The notes under the pieces are model-generated. The model was not told the DNA's origin and ran no database searches. It saw only the letters and a program-made list of their open reading frames with translations. 64,000 nucleotides of DNA. It comes from Achromobacter pestifer. Lineage in GTDB: Bacteria > Pseudomonadota > Gammaproteobacteria > Burkholderiales > Burkholderiaceae_B. Made by a program: the position numbers and the translations under genes. The stretch lies in assembly GCF_013267355.1 (NCBI RefSeq), contig NZ_CP053985.1:5580001-5644000 (forward strand). Direction: 5' to 3'. Below, piece by piece: positions 41,722-50,200 of the stretch. Each line of letters starts with the position of its first letter. Position 1 is the stretch's first letter.

Positions 41722-42522
41722 ATGTCCGAACACCACCAGTTTCTGTGCCCCCGCGACATGCATTTGCCGCCGCCTGATTGGCGCGCGCTGGAAATCAAAC
41801 TGCTGGAAGGTGGATATGTGATGGAACCGCGCGGCGACGGCGTTCCGTATCGCGCGCTGTTGAACCTGAGCTTCGATTTGGCGAGCTTGAATGAAGGGTC
41901 GTACCAGTATCAAGAAGGCCTGCGTACGACGGGTGACGTGATCGCCATGTACGTGGGGGCAGGGTATCTGCCGGCGGAGATACCGATACGCCATAACGAC
42001 ACAATGGAAGAGGCCGTGGCGTTGCTGGCTGAGCACGGTATTACGCCGGGGGATCGGTATGCGGATAACGAGAGCAGCGACTGGAATAGCCCGCAGTACT
42101 GCTTGGGTCCGGCGGCTCGTGCCTATCTGACTGACGATACGCGGGCTTCTTATGATGCTGACCCAAAGAATTTTCCGTTGATGCTGCTGGCCTATGACGG
42201 CCCTGAGCCGCATGTGGCGGTGGGGGAGAATCTGTCCGAGCCTAGCTTGCCGGGGTCAGATGAACTGCTGGAATCCATGCCGCCGTTCGACTCGCATGTT
42301 GATTTTATTGGAGCGGCTTATGAGGATCCGGCGGCGCAGTGGCATTGTGCGGAGAATGGGCGCGATTTCCGGATACTGGAGTTGGATTGGCGGTACAGCT
42401 TGGCGATGGGGTTTCGGATGATTCGGACGGAATGGCTGGATGACGGCAGCGCGAGGGGGCTGGCTAGGCTGATCAAGGGGATGACCGGGCAGGCTATGGT
42501 TTGCAGCCATCGGCATTTGTGA
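41722..42522 (+). CDS. Hypothetical protein
   Basis: A 266-residue soluble, acidic protein beginning MSEHHQFLCPRDMHLPP. No signal peptide or membrane segment. Tryptophan- and tyrosine-rich segments (DWRALEIKLLEGGYVMEPRG, NSPQYCLGPAARAY, LELDWRYSLAMGFRMIRTEW) suggest a folded alpha/beta protein. No family recognised. It stands alone 98 bases after the Bug gene. Confidence 0.65.
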   Translation: MSEHHQFLCPRDMHLPPPDWRALEIKLLEGGYVMEPRGDGVPYRALLNLSFDLASLNEGSYQYQEGLRTTGDVIAMYVGAGYLPAEIPIRHNDTMEEAVALLAEHGITPGDRYADNESSDWNSPQYCLGPAARAYLTDDTRASYDADPKNFPLMLLAYDGPEPHVAVGENLSEPSLPGSDELLESMPPFDSHVDFIGAAYEDPAAQWHCAENGRDFRILELDWRYSLAMGFRMIRTEWLDDGSARGLARLIKGMTGQAMVCSHRHL

Positions 42523-42604
42523 ATGCGGGGTAGGGGATAGGCGCTGGGCTGTTATTCCCTTGTTCTTGCGAGACATAAACCTACGATTTGAATGAGAGGC
42601 GCCG

Positions 42605-42934
42605 CTAAGGTTGTTCCAGCTGCCACACCTCAACGACCCCGTGCGCGACGGCGCAGGGCGTTTGCGACACCATTGCTATAGCTTCGGCCATGTCGACGGC
42701 TTCGATGATGGCGAAGCCGGCCACTGGTAAGGGCGATTTCATGAATGGGCCGTTTGTTGTTTCGACCCGAGCGGCCTCGTGGTTGCGCACTTGCACTGAC
42801 TTGCCTGCAATGCCCATCAGTACACCGTCGTTCTGCAGTTTTGCGTCGTGCGCATGCGCTGCATTTCGGATGGCCTGTGGGGTGCGATCGTAACCCTCTT
42901 GGTCGCCATATCCGATCGTCACAAACTTTGGCAT
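42605..42934 (-). CDS. YciI-family protein
   Basis: A 109-residue protein of the YciI/DGPF-like dimeric alpha-beta barrel group: MPKFVTIGYGDQEGYDRTPQ, a Gly-rich VQVRNHEA strand, and a TTNGPFMKSPLPVAGFAIIE motif with the late GFxI-E. Many members assist small-molecule reactions, and the substrate is unknown. The frame is open to 43036, but AAGGAG lies seven bases before the ATG at 42934, which decides the start. Confidence 0.85.
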   Translation of the reverse strand: MPKFVTIGYGDQEGYDRTPQAIRNAAHAHDAKLQNDGVLMGIAGKSVQVRNHEAARVETTNGPFMKSPLPVAGFAIIEAVDMAEAIAMVSQTPCAVAHGVVEVWQLEQP

Positions 42935-43321
42935 GGATCGTCTCCTTAGCGAGGATGAGATTCGGGGCTGCCTGCAATTCCAATAAACGGAAAATGGTAA
43001 AGCATGGGATGGGCCTTTAGGCACCAGCCCGAGCATGATTTCTCACTTGGCGACGGATCCTCAGGTCTTGGAGACTTACTAGCCGCACTACAGCTTGAGC
43101 GGTGTTGGCGGCACAAGACGCTGCTTGTTCTGGTTGGCCTATCTTTTTGTGTTGCTCCAGCGCTCCGTCCTCGCTCTGCCCCTAAAGTAAAGTTCGGGTA
43201 ATATCTGTAGATATTTGTCACGAACTGGTTTGTTCGCGATCACTTTTACTGGGCGCTTAGATACTTTCTCGAGATTGTGAACCAACGCGAGCGATAGCTC
43301 GTACGCAAATTGGAGCAGAGC
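42935..43321. other. 387-base gap at the left edge of the defence-like island
   Basis: No gene is supported. Composition changes here from GC-rich chromosome to lower-GC island. The only clear structure is the nested inverted repeat at 43192-43225. The small open frames have no ribosome binding site. Confidence 0.5.
43192..43225. promoter_or_regulatory. Nested inverted repeat upstream of the nuclease gene
   Basis: ATATCTGTAGATAT (43201-43214) has perfect 6-base arms. It is flanked by a second pair, GTTCG (43192-43196) and CGAAC (43221-43225). It lies 97 bases before the nuclease ATG. A repressor site is the likely reading. Confidence 0.45.
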
Positions 43322-44407
43322 ATGGAGTTGATGGAAAAACTCAGAGGCCTTTCCGAAAAAATTCGTCAACAAGGCCCCGGAATCAAGACCGAAGAGGCGA
43401 CGAAGAATGCGTTTGTGATGCCGTTCATTCACAACATATTGGGATACGACGTCTTCGATCCCAATGAGGTAACGCCCGAGTTCATTGCCGACGTTGGCAC
43501 CAAGAAGGGTGAGAAGGTCGATTACGCGATTCTTCAGAATTCACAAATCCAGATCTTGATTGAGTGCAAGAAGTTCGGTGATCCGCTGAACATAAATCAC
43601 GCCTCTCAGCTGTTCCGCTACTTCCATGTCACGACCGCGAGAGTCTCCATTCTTACCAATGGTCAGGTTTATCAGTTCTTTACCGATCTCGATGCGCCCA
43701 ACAAGATGGACCAGAAGCCATTTCTGGAGCTTGATCTACTCGATATCGATGACTATATCGTCCCCGAACTGAAGAAGCTGACGAAAGGCGCGTTTGACCT
43801 GGAATCGGTCATCAGTGCTGCCGGGGAGCTTAAGTATCTAAGTCAGATCAAGAAGATTGTCGCCAATCAATTCGTTGCCCCTGAAGAGGATTTCGTCAAG
43901 CTGTTCGCTTCGCGGGTCTATGAGGGTGTGATCACACAACGAGTTCGAGATCAATTTTCCTCATTGACGAAACGTGCACTTGGTCAGTTTTTGAATGATC
44001 AAATCAACGAGCGACTCAAATCAGCCATGAATAGCAACGCCGTTGCATCGGTAGTGGCAGATACGCCGGAAGCTGAAGAGATCGGAGATGGACCAGACGA
44101 CTCCATTACTACGACGCTTGAGGAAATCGAGGGCTACCACGTGGTTAAAGCAATTGTCCGAGCCGTAGTCGATGTCAAGCGCGTCGTTCAGCGAGACACG
44201 CAAAGCTATATGGGCATACTTTTGGATGACAACAACAGGAAGCCCATTTGTCGTCTGCACTTCAATCGTGCGCAGAAATACGTGGGAATATTCGACGAGA
44301 ACAAAAATGAGACTCGGCATCCCATCTCGTCTATCGACGAAATTTACAATCTCTCCGACGCGCTTAGAAAAACTGTGGGCTCCTATGGGACGGATGTGGC
44401 AGCTTGA
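43322..44407 (+). CDS. Stand-alone PD-(D/E)XK nuclease, type I restriction HsdR N-terminal-like (COG4748-like)
   Basis: A 361-residue protein. The N-terminal 90 residues carry a PD-(D/E)XK core: TEEATKNAFVMPFIHNILGY (acidic helix), D67 in KVDYAILQ, and E81/K83 in LIECKKFGDP, with D-x13-E-x-K spacing. The SQLFRYFHVTTARVSILTNG segment is typical of HsdR N-terminal and COG4748 proteins. The C-terminal half is helical, then beta. No motor, methylase or specificity subunit is nearby, so it is not a complete type I system. GGAG at 43312-43315 supports ATG at 43322 over the TTG four codons earlier. Likely defence-related (inference). Confidence 0.8.
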   Translation: MELMEKLRGLSEKIRQQGPGIKTEEATKNAFVMPFIHNILGYDVFDPNEVTPEFIADVGTKKGEKVDYAILQNSQIQILIECKKFGDPLNINHASQLFRYFHVTTARVSILTNGQVYQFFTDLDAPNKMDQKPFLELDLLDIDDYIVPELKKLTKGAFDLESVISAAGELKYLSQIKKIVANQFVAPEEDFVKLFASRVYEGVITQRVRDQFSSLTKRALGQFLNDQINERLKSAMNSNAVASVVADTPEAEEIGDGPDDSITTTLEEIEGYHVVKAIVRAVVDVKRVVQRDTQSYMGILLDDNNRKPICRLHFNRAQKYVGIFDENKNETRHPISSIDEIYNLSDALRKTVGSYGTDVAA

Positions 44408-44474
44408 AGAGGGGCGCTGAGCCGTTTTTATCGCGTATCTAGATTAAGGGCTTTAGACGAGAAACTAGCTCACG

Positions 44475-44494
44475 AATTTAGCCTGGCACCTTTT
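44475..44494 (+). repeat. Degenerate copy of the hairpin repeat (right arm only)
   Basis: AATTTAGCCTGGCACCTTTT matches the right arm of the family (AATTGTAGTCTGACACCTTTT type) with three differences. No left arm is recognisable. It lies 68 bases after the nuclease gene. Confidence 0.4.
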
Positions 44495-44607
44495 CTTCCT
44501 ACCTTTTTTCTCAATCCGCATCGTCGGTTGGAACTCGGAACGACACGCGCAACCGCCGCCGAGAGAGATTTTTATCCTACAACCCCATAATTCATAAAGA
44601 GACTTTG

Positions 44608-45261
44608 ATGTCCCGTATCAGTATCGCCGCAGTAGTTGTCCTCACGCTTGGTGCTTGCACGACCGTCAAGCATGCACCCATTTCCCAAGATTCTCTGAGC
44701 AAGCTGGAAGGCAAATCCATCGTGTCCGCACGCTACGGGCAACCGGACTTCACGGCCTTTACCGCTGGCAAGGCGGCGTTCGCGATGCTTGGCGCCGGTG
44801 CGATGGTCACGGAAGGCAATGCCATCGTGAAAGAAAACGGCATTGAAGATCCTGCGATTGCTATCTCTGCCGGATTGCAAAACAAGTTGGCTAGCTTGAA
44901 GAACACGACGGCCGTGCAGGCGTCTGCCGTGGCAGCTAAGGATGATGTAGCGACCGTCGTCGCCGCCAGTCAAGGTGGCGATTTTGTTTTGGACGTGAAG
45001 ACGCTGACATGGATGTTCAATTACTACCCGACGGATTGGGCACACTACCGCGTTAGTTATACGGCGAGGTTGCGGCTGATTGACGCGGCGACAAAGACCG
45101 TGGTGGCGGAATCGGCCTGCGCCGGGGGGCAGGGGGATGACAAGAACCCGCCGACGAAGGATCAGTTGCTGGCGAACGGGGCGGGGTTGTTAAAGGAATA
45201 TTTGGCCAAGGCGGGGGACGCTTGCACGGAGGTGCTGGCGCGGGATGTTCTGGGGCTGTAA
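44608..45261 (+). CDS. Lipoprotein of unknown function
   Basis: A 217-residue protein with a lipoprotein signal (MSRISIAAVVVLTLGAC, lipobox LGAC). The mature part has a glycine/alanine-rich hydrophobic stretch (KAAFAMLGAGAMVTEGN) and a C-terminal alpha/beta region (MFNYYPTDWAHYRVSYTARL, then RLIDAATKTVVAESAC) resembling envelope lipoproteins that bind or sense cell-wall components. The frame allows a TTG one codon earlier; AAAGAGA precedes the ATG. It is followed by a copy of the hairpin repeat. Confidence 0.72.
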   Translation: MSRISIAAVVVLTLGACTTVKHAPISQDSLSKLEGKSIVSARYGQPDFTAFTAGKAAFAMLGAGAMVTEGNAIVKENGIEDPAIAISAGLQNKLASLKNTTAVQASAVAAKDDVATVVAASQGGDFVLDVKTLTWMFNYYPTDWAHYRVSYTARLRLIDAATKTVVAESACAGGQGDDKNPPTKDQLLANGAGLLKEYLAKAGDACTEVLARDVLGL

Positions 45262-45289
45262 TATTTTTTGAAGGTCTTCCGTCAAACTG

Positions 45290-45333
45290 AGAGGGGTGCT
45301 GCAGTTTCGGAAGCAGAATTGCAGTCTGACACT
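45290..45333 (+). repeat. Hairpin repeat copy A (left arm shortened)
   Basis: Right arm AATTGCAGTCTGACAC at 45317-45332. The left side reads GTG-CTGCAGTT, as if five bases (TCAGA) had been deleted from a GTGTCAGACTGCAATT arm. It lies between the lipoprotein and the membrane-protein gene. Confidence 0.65.
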
Positions 45334-45390
45334 ATTTTTCGTGTGATCTGATATTTTAATTTCGCACGCTACCAATTTTAAGGAATCTTC

Positions 45391-45867
45391 GTGGTCGAAG
45401 TTGTTGCACCCAAGATCGCAGATATATCAAGCATTAAAGGTGTCAGTGCATTACTTGCATTGCCGATGCTTTGCGTTGCTTATTTTCTCCAGACTGGTGC
45501 CGCGATTTCGTGGAGCGACTCAATTTGGTTTGGCCTGGGAGAGGGCCTACCGCCCGAGGCCGAGCTTCGAAGATTGATAGCAATCTTCGTGCTCAAGTCT
45601 GTATGGGCATCGTTCTTTGGAGTTGTCGGCTACGCCGTTCTTACCATGGTCCATATCCATGTCGACTTTCCGGTAATACAGCTAACGTCGGTTGTTCTTA
45701 TTGCATTCGCATTGTTTGGAATATTCTGTTCAGAGCTATTTGATCAATTGAAATTGATTGCGCCGTTTTGGTTTTACGGTCTTGTTGTTTGGGGTGTTTT
45801 TCTTTCAAGTATGAAGGAACAGCTTAATGCTGAGCGCCGCAGGATCGAAGAGGGAAAAAATAGATAG
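45391..45867 (+). CDS. Small membrane protein of unknown function
   Basis: A 158-residue protein with about four membrane segments (VSALLALPMLCVAYFLQTG, FVLKSVWASFFGVVGYAVLT, IQLTSVVLIAFALFGIF, FWFYGLVVWGVFLSSM) and a charged C-terminal tail (KEQLNAERRRIEEGKNR). The start is GTG at 45391, with AAGGAA five bases before. No family recognised. It sits between two copies of the hairpin repeat. Confidence 0.65.
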   Translation: MVEVVAPKIADISSIKGVSALLALPMLCVAYFLQTGAAISWSDSIWFGLGEGLPPEAELRRLIAIFVLKSVWASFFGVVGYAVLTMVHIHVDFPVIQLTSVVLIAFALFGIFCSELFDQLKLIAPFWFYGLVVWGVFLSSMKEQLNAERRRIEEGKNR

Positions 45868-45906
45868 TGAGGGTATTCGGCAAAAATCTCATTAAGTATT
45901 AGTAAA

Positions 45907-45951
45907 GGAGTCAGGCCGCAATTTAGCTAGCCAAATTGTAGTCTGACACCT
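45907..45951 (+). repeat. Hairpin repeat copy B
   Basis: Left arm GAGTCAGGCCGCAATT and right arm AATTGTAGTCTGACAC (45934-45949) pair imperfectly. The short loop TAGCTAGCCA is self-complementary at TAGCTA. It lies downstream of the membrane-protein gene. The remaining bases to 46100 show nothing. Confidence 0.7.
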
Positions 45952-46100
45952 TGTATCTTGGGGTGGGAGGAGGGGGCGGGCCCTCTGCCGATGTTGAATG
46001 GCCTGTCAAGGCAGCGGGCGCTGCGCAATAGTGGCCCGGCCGGAAATTGTGTGGGCCTACTGCTATTGAGCCAACGCCGATTGTTCGCACAGTTGTGAGC

Positions 46101-46835
46101 TCAATTGCTGCTCGTTGCGCCTGCTGGAAGTGGAGATGATGGGGCGGCATTCGCCTCCAGAAAGGTGAGGAGACGCTTGTACAAGCTCCGGCCTTCGCGG
46201 AATAGCCGTTCCCGGCTACCTGTGAGCGTCGCGCCGCCGACAACCATGCTCATCGCTGCAGTCCCTATCACGTGCGCAATGTGTACGAGAGAATTTTTGG
46301 AAGGTGGGTAAATCGCGGTGAACTCCAGTTCTTCGCCTCCCTCGTTGGGGGTTGATCGCGTATGGCGTGCAACGGCGAGCCGGTTTGGATGTGCGCCGCG
46401 AGCGATCAAATCTTCGTAGGAGGCCTTCAACTCGCGGTGCTCTTCAATCCCTTCTTTCTCAAGAAGCCTGAACGCCTCTGACGCGTGGACCTTTTTTTTG
46501 AAATCTCTCGGCGGATTTGTCCAGCGGTCGAAATGCTCATCGCCCCTGGAGACCACATATCCGAACAGCGCGGCTTCGAGCGCCGCACGTGTCGTCGCGT
46601 GGACCGCTGCCGTGTGGCCGCTAAAAGCTAGGTGGAACGCGCACATAAAGGTCGTAGTCGAAACTTGAATTAGTAGCTGCGGTGCGGGATTCCCATCAAT
46701 ATCAAGTGCAAGGACGGGAACCATAGTCTCGCAGTATTGCTCTGCCATTTTGAATAGTTCTTGCATTTGGGGATGCTGAAGATGTTCCTGAAATGAAGCA
46801 TTAGAGGTACTTATGAACCGCCGAAGCTCGGACAC
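46101..46835 (-). CDS. Hypothetical helical protein
   Basis: A 244-residue soluble protein, mainly helical, with a GTG start at 46835 preceded by AGGAAAA. Notable segments are MQELFKMAEQYCETMVPVLA, AAVHATTRAALEAALFGYVV and RWTNPPRDFKKKVHASEAFR. The Arg/His-rich helix pair recalls HEPN-like or DUF5677-like folds, but I cannot assign it. It is reverse strand among forward-strand island genes. Confidence 0.65.
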   Translation of the reverse strand: MSELRRFISTSNASFQEHLQHPQMQELFKMAEQYCETMVPVLALDIDGNPAPQLLIQVSTTTFMCAFHLAFSGHTAAVHATTRAALEAALFGYVVSRGDEHFDRWTNPPRDFKKKVHASEAFRLLEKEGIEEHRELKASYEDLIARGAHPNRLAVARHTRSTPNEGGEELEFTAIYPPSKNSLVHIAHVIGTAAMSMVVGGATLTGSRERLFREGRSLYKRLLTFLEANAAPSSPLPAGATSSN

Positions 46836-46877
46836 GGAATTTTCCTGATTAACGGTGGAAGGTACGGATTATTGCGC

Positions 46878-47080
46878 ATGGCAAAGCTCACGGGCGCGCA
46901 CAAGCGCTACATTATCCAGGCCCTGGCCTGCTGGGATACCCCCAAGTCAGGTCGCAGAGACTGTCAAGGACGAATTTGGGCTGGGCCCCGCATGCTGGTC
47001 GCGCAATACGACCCGACCAAGGTGGCCGGCCAGAAGCTGGCGAAGAAGTGGGCGGACCTGTTCGAAACCACGCGTAGAAA
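46878..47080 (+). pseudogene. Frameshifted DUF2280 (phage/terminase-associated) gene
   Basis: Reading three segments in two frames recovers a DUF2280-like protein: MAKLTGAHKRYIIQALACWD, then in the next frame PSQVAETVKDEFGL, then back to YDPTKVAGQKLAKKWADLFE followed by TTR. Two frameshifts, near 46930 and 46985, break it. DUF2280 genes are found in phages of this order, close to terminase genes. No other phage gene is nearby. Hairpin repeat copy C follows at once and replaces the normal C-terminus. Confidence 0.7.
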
Positions 47081-47140
47081 AGGGTGTCAGACTACAATTC
47101 CGCAGTTCCTAGGTGGCGAAATTGCAGTCTGACACCTTTT
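47078..47140 (+). repeat. Hairpin repeat copy C (most complete)
   Basis: Left arm GTGTCAGACTACAATT (47084-47099) pairs with AATTGCAGTCTGACAC (47120-47135), 15 of 16 positions, around a 20-base loop. It is bordered by AAAAGG on the left and CCTTTTT on the right, so the inverted repeat extends further. The T run makes it a possible forward-strand terminator. Confidence 0.8.
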
Positions 47141-47250
47141 TACCAAAGCGGCCATCCATCACATCAGATGGCTATTCGCGGCTAGACGATGCCCTTCGAC
47201 AACTGAGACTGATCCCGTTTATCGCCTATGGCTTGGGATTTGGAAAAAAG

Positions 47251-50200
47251 TCAAGATACCTCGGGCGGCCAAGGCTGGCCTGATGCAAGATCAGGGTGAC
47301 GCGGTTCACCCATCGGTCTGCCATACTCCAAGCGCCATTCCTCGAGTTGACCGAGAAGCATGAAAGCAGACTGCTGTCGTCTCTCGTCGCCAAGCGCCAT
47401 TTTGAACAGCAAGACTCGCAGTTCGTTTGACGTTCGTGCATGTTGTGTGAAGACGTTGGGACTTTGTCCTTCGGGTCGCCGTTCGACGAATGCCGCTTCG
47501 AGTTGAACCCAAACGCCCTGCGGTACTGGTGATGGCTTAGCGTCATCAATCAGGTTCAGATTTAGGGCGAAGGCTTCGGGCGTACCGAGCCGGGCCATTA
47601 CTTGCGAGAGTAGGTGCCGATTGTGTTCCGGTAGGTCCAGGTACATGACCGCAGCGATGTGCCAACTGGCGTAGCTCATGGTGCCGCCATTGCCGAGAGG
47701 CCCACGGTCGCCGGCCGCGCGCGCAGCGCGCCCGCGACGCATTCTCTCTACGTCGGAGCGGGTAAGCTTCACCAAGTCTGTCATATCTTCGGATGTTCCG
47801 ACTTGCGCTATTGATGAGGCCAGGTTCGCTTTCTCCTGGCCGCCGAAATCATCCTGTGCCAGGACGATATCGACGCTACTTTTCAGGTAGGCGCGAATGT
47901 CCGCCTTCAGTCCCTCATCGGCGATGCGCAGCGGCTCCACGTCAGGCCTGGCGACTCTGCTTAGAAGGCCGGTTGAAACCTTGATATCGAGCGGATCTCC
48001 GCTGGTGATGGAGGATAGAATGCCAGCCACTGCGACGTCGTCGGGAAGGGCGCGGAACACGGCTTCCAGCTGGCGCATTTTCTGCCACTCGAGTTCGTGT
48101 CGCACGTTAGGCTCCGCACTCTCCGCACCTCGCAATTCGCGCAGTGTCGCAAACACGCGCGCCGCAAGATTAGCGTCCGCGCGAGTAGCAATGATGGAAA
48201 CTATGCCTCCGAAATGCTCGTTCTTGAGGTCTTCGGTTTCGATACGTCGTAGGCATTTCTCGACGAGGCCGTCTGGAATGGCGGTTGCAAACGACAACCA
48301 ATACTCGTGCTCATAGAGGTTGCCTTCGGCAACCCGGTTCGCCACCCACTCACTCACCCAGGCAGGATCGACTCGGCGCAGATATTCGAGCGCCGGCTCG
48401 ATATGATGCGAGCCCTGATTGCGCACGTCGTCGCCGGACAGCGCCGCCATTGCATCTTTGATGACCTCGTCCAGGCCAGTCTCGCCGATTTCGATAAGCT
48501 TGAGCGCGGCTTGTAGGCGCGCGGGATGGTTGCTGGAGATCTCGATGAAATGGCGTATTGTGGCGAGGGTCTTGGGTCTGAGCACCGCTGGAAATTGGTC
48601 GGCGTTCCGGCGTGCGACCTCCTCAAATGCTTGTGCATCCATCGAATCGAGGATGGGGACCAGCGCATTGTCAGACCTAGTCCACATGAGGCCGGAGACC
48701 GCCGCGTTCTTCACCTCGGTACTGTCGTCCTCCGCTGCGAAGGCCGCGACCTCGCCGTCGGCACGATGATGCAGCAGTTCGGCTACAAAATCCGCACGCG
48801 CCTCCTCGCTCCAGCCGTGTACTTGCTCGCGCCAGTTCGGTCCAAGCGACGAGACCTGGATATCCGGCCAGAGCCGGTACGTGCTTAGTCGAGTTTGCCG
48901 GTCTTGGCCTGACAGAAGTGGCACGAGGATGTCGCCGAAGTCGGCCGCGCCAGTGGCGAGCATGGCAGCGACGGCATACTGACGAAAACTGCCGTCGCGG
49001 ATTGCGTAGACCGCGCGGATGCGCTCGCCGACGGTCGTGCGAACTGCACTCCAGACTTCTGTGCCACAAAGCCTTGCGAGCTCGCCGGCGAACACCAGGT
49101 CTACGGGTAGCGCCATCGCCACCAGCTTCCCACCGGCGCTGGTATTTCTCCTGTCGGTTTCGCCGTCACCGGTCTGCTCGGCAAACGTCTCGGCGATCAT
49201 GCGCAGCGGTTCAGCCCATGCTGGATCGTTGACGTAGTCAGCGGTAAAGCGGGTGGTCGCCTCATGGTCGTCATCCTGCAGGTCGAGAAGCTGCGCGCGG
49301 ACATCGAGTGCCGCGTAGTATTCTTGAAGCTGTTGATGCTCGAACAGAAACGCCGTTTGCGGGTAGTCGACGCGCTCAAGTACGTGGTGCGCCGTCAGCG
49401 TCGCGAGGACTGCTGGCGGCCCCACCGGCTCGATCTGCCCACGGCTCAGAAGCTCTCGTGCAACGAGGGCAGAAACGGCACGGGCTTCAGCCTCGGACGA
49501 CGTTACTGCTCCGCTGCGGGTCATCTGAGTTGCAAGGGCCTTCAGATAATCCGTTTGCCGACCGAAGATTGGTCCTGTCTGCAGGGCGTTTTTGTGTTCA
49601 TCTCGTTGTTCTTGCAGACGGAGAACCTGGGATAGGACGCCGATTTTCGTGGAAGGGATTGTAGCCTCGGCTTCGAATAGCGAAGCGACTTCCGAGAGGA
49701 TGAACGGCGTGCGAGTCAGCTCGTCGAGGGACGGGTCGGTATCAATGTGGGTACAGAGGTCAGCGCCTTTCGCGCCAAGACGGGCTGCAAGGTAAGCTGC
49801 CCGCTGTTCGCGTCGAAGGCGCAACAACCGCAGACGCAATGCGCCGGGAAGCGGCGGGGTTAAGTGGTGTGTGCGGGTTGCGACGATGATGCCCGCACTC
49901 GGGAAATCCCGCTCGATTTCTCGGAGTGCATTGTTCGCCTGCTCGGACTTCGCATCCGGGATCTCATTCCAGCCGTTCAACAAGAACAGGAAAGGTTCGG
50001 CCTGCTGCACTCGCGCGAGGTCGGCGGGCGTAACACGCTCGGCCTGAAACGCCGGCATGCCGGTAATGTATTCGAGTATTCCTCTCTGCGATGACGTCCA
50101 CGCCGGAAGTTCGACGATGAACGGTATGCCGGCGGCCCGTGTACGTTGTGCGAGCTGTATCAGCGTTGTGGTTTTTCCGCGGCCGGCTGGCCCTTCGAGA

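Noticed and set aside
43322..44407. A complete type I restriction-modification system
   Set aside because: No helicase motor, methyltransferase or specificity subunit is present; only the HsdR-N-like part is seen.
46855..47132. Two overlapping short frames as separate small genes
   Set aside because: Together they rebuild one DUF2280 protein; each alone is a fragment, and one ends inside the hairpin repeat.
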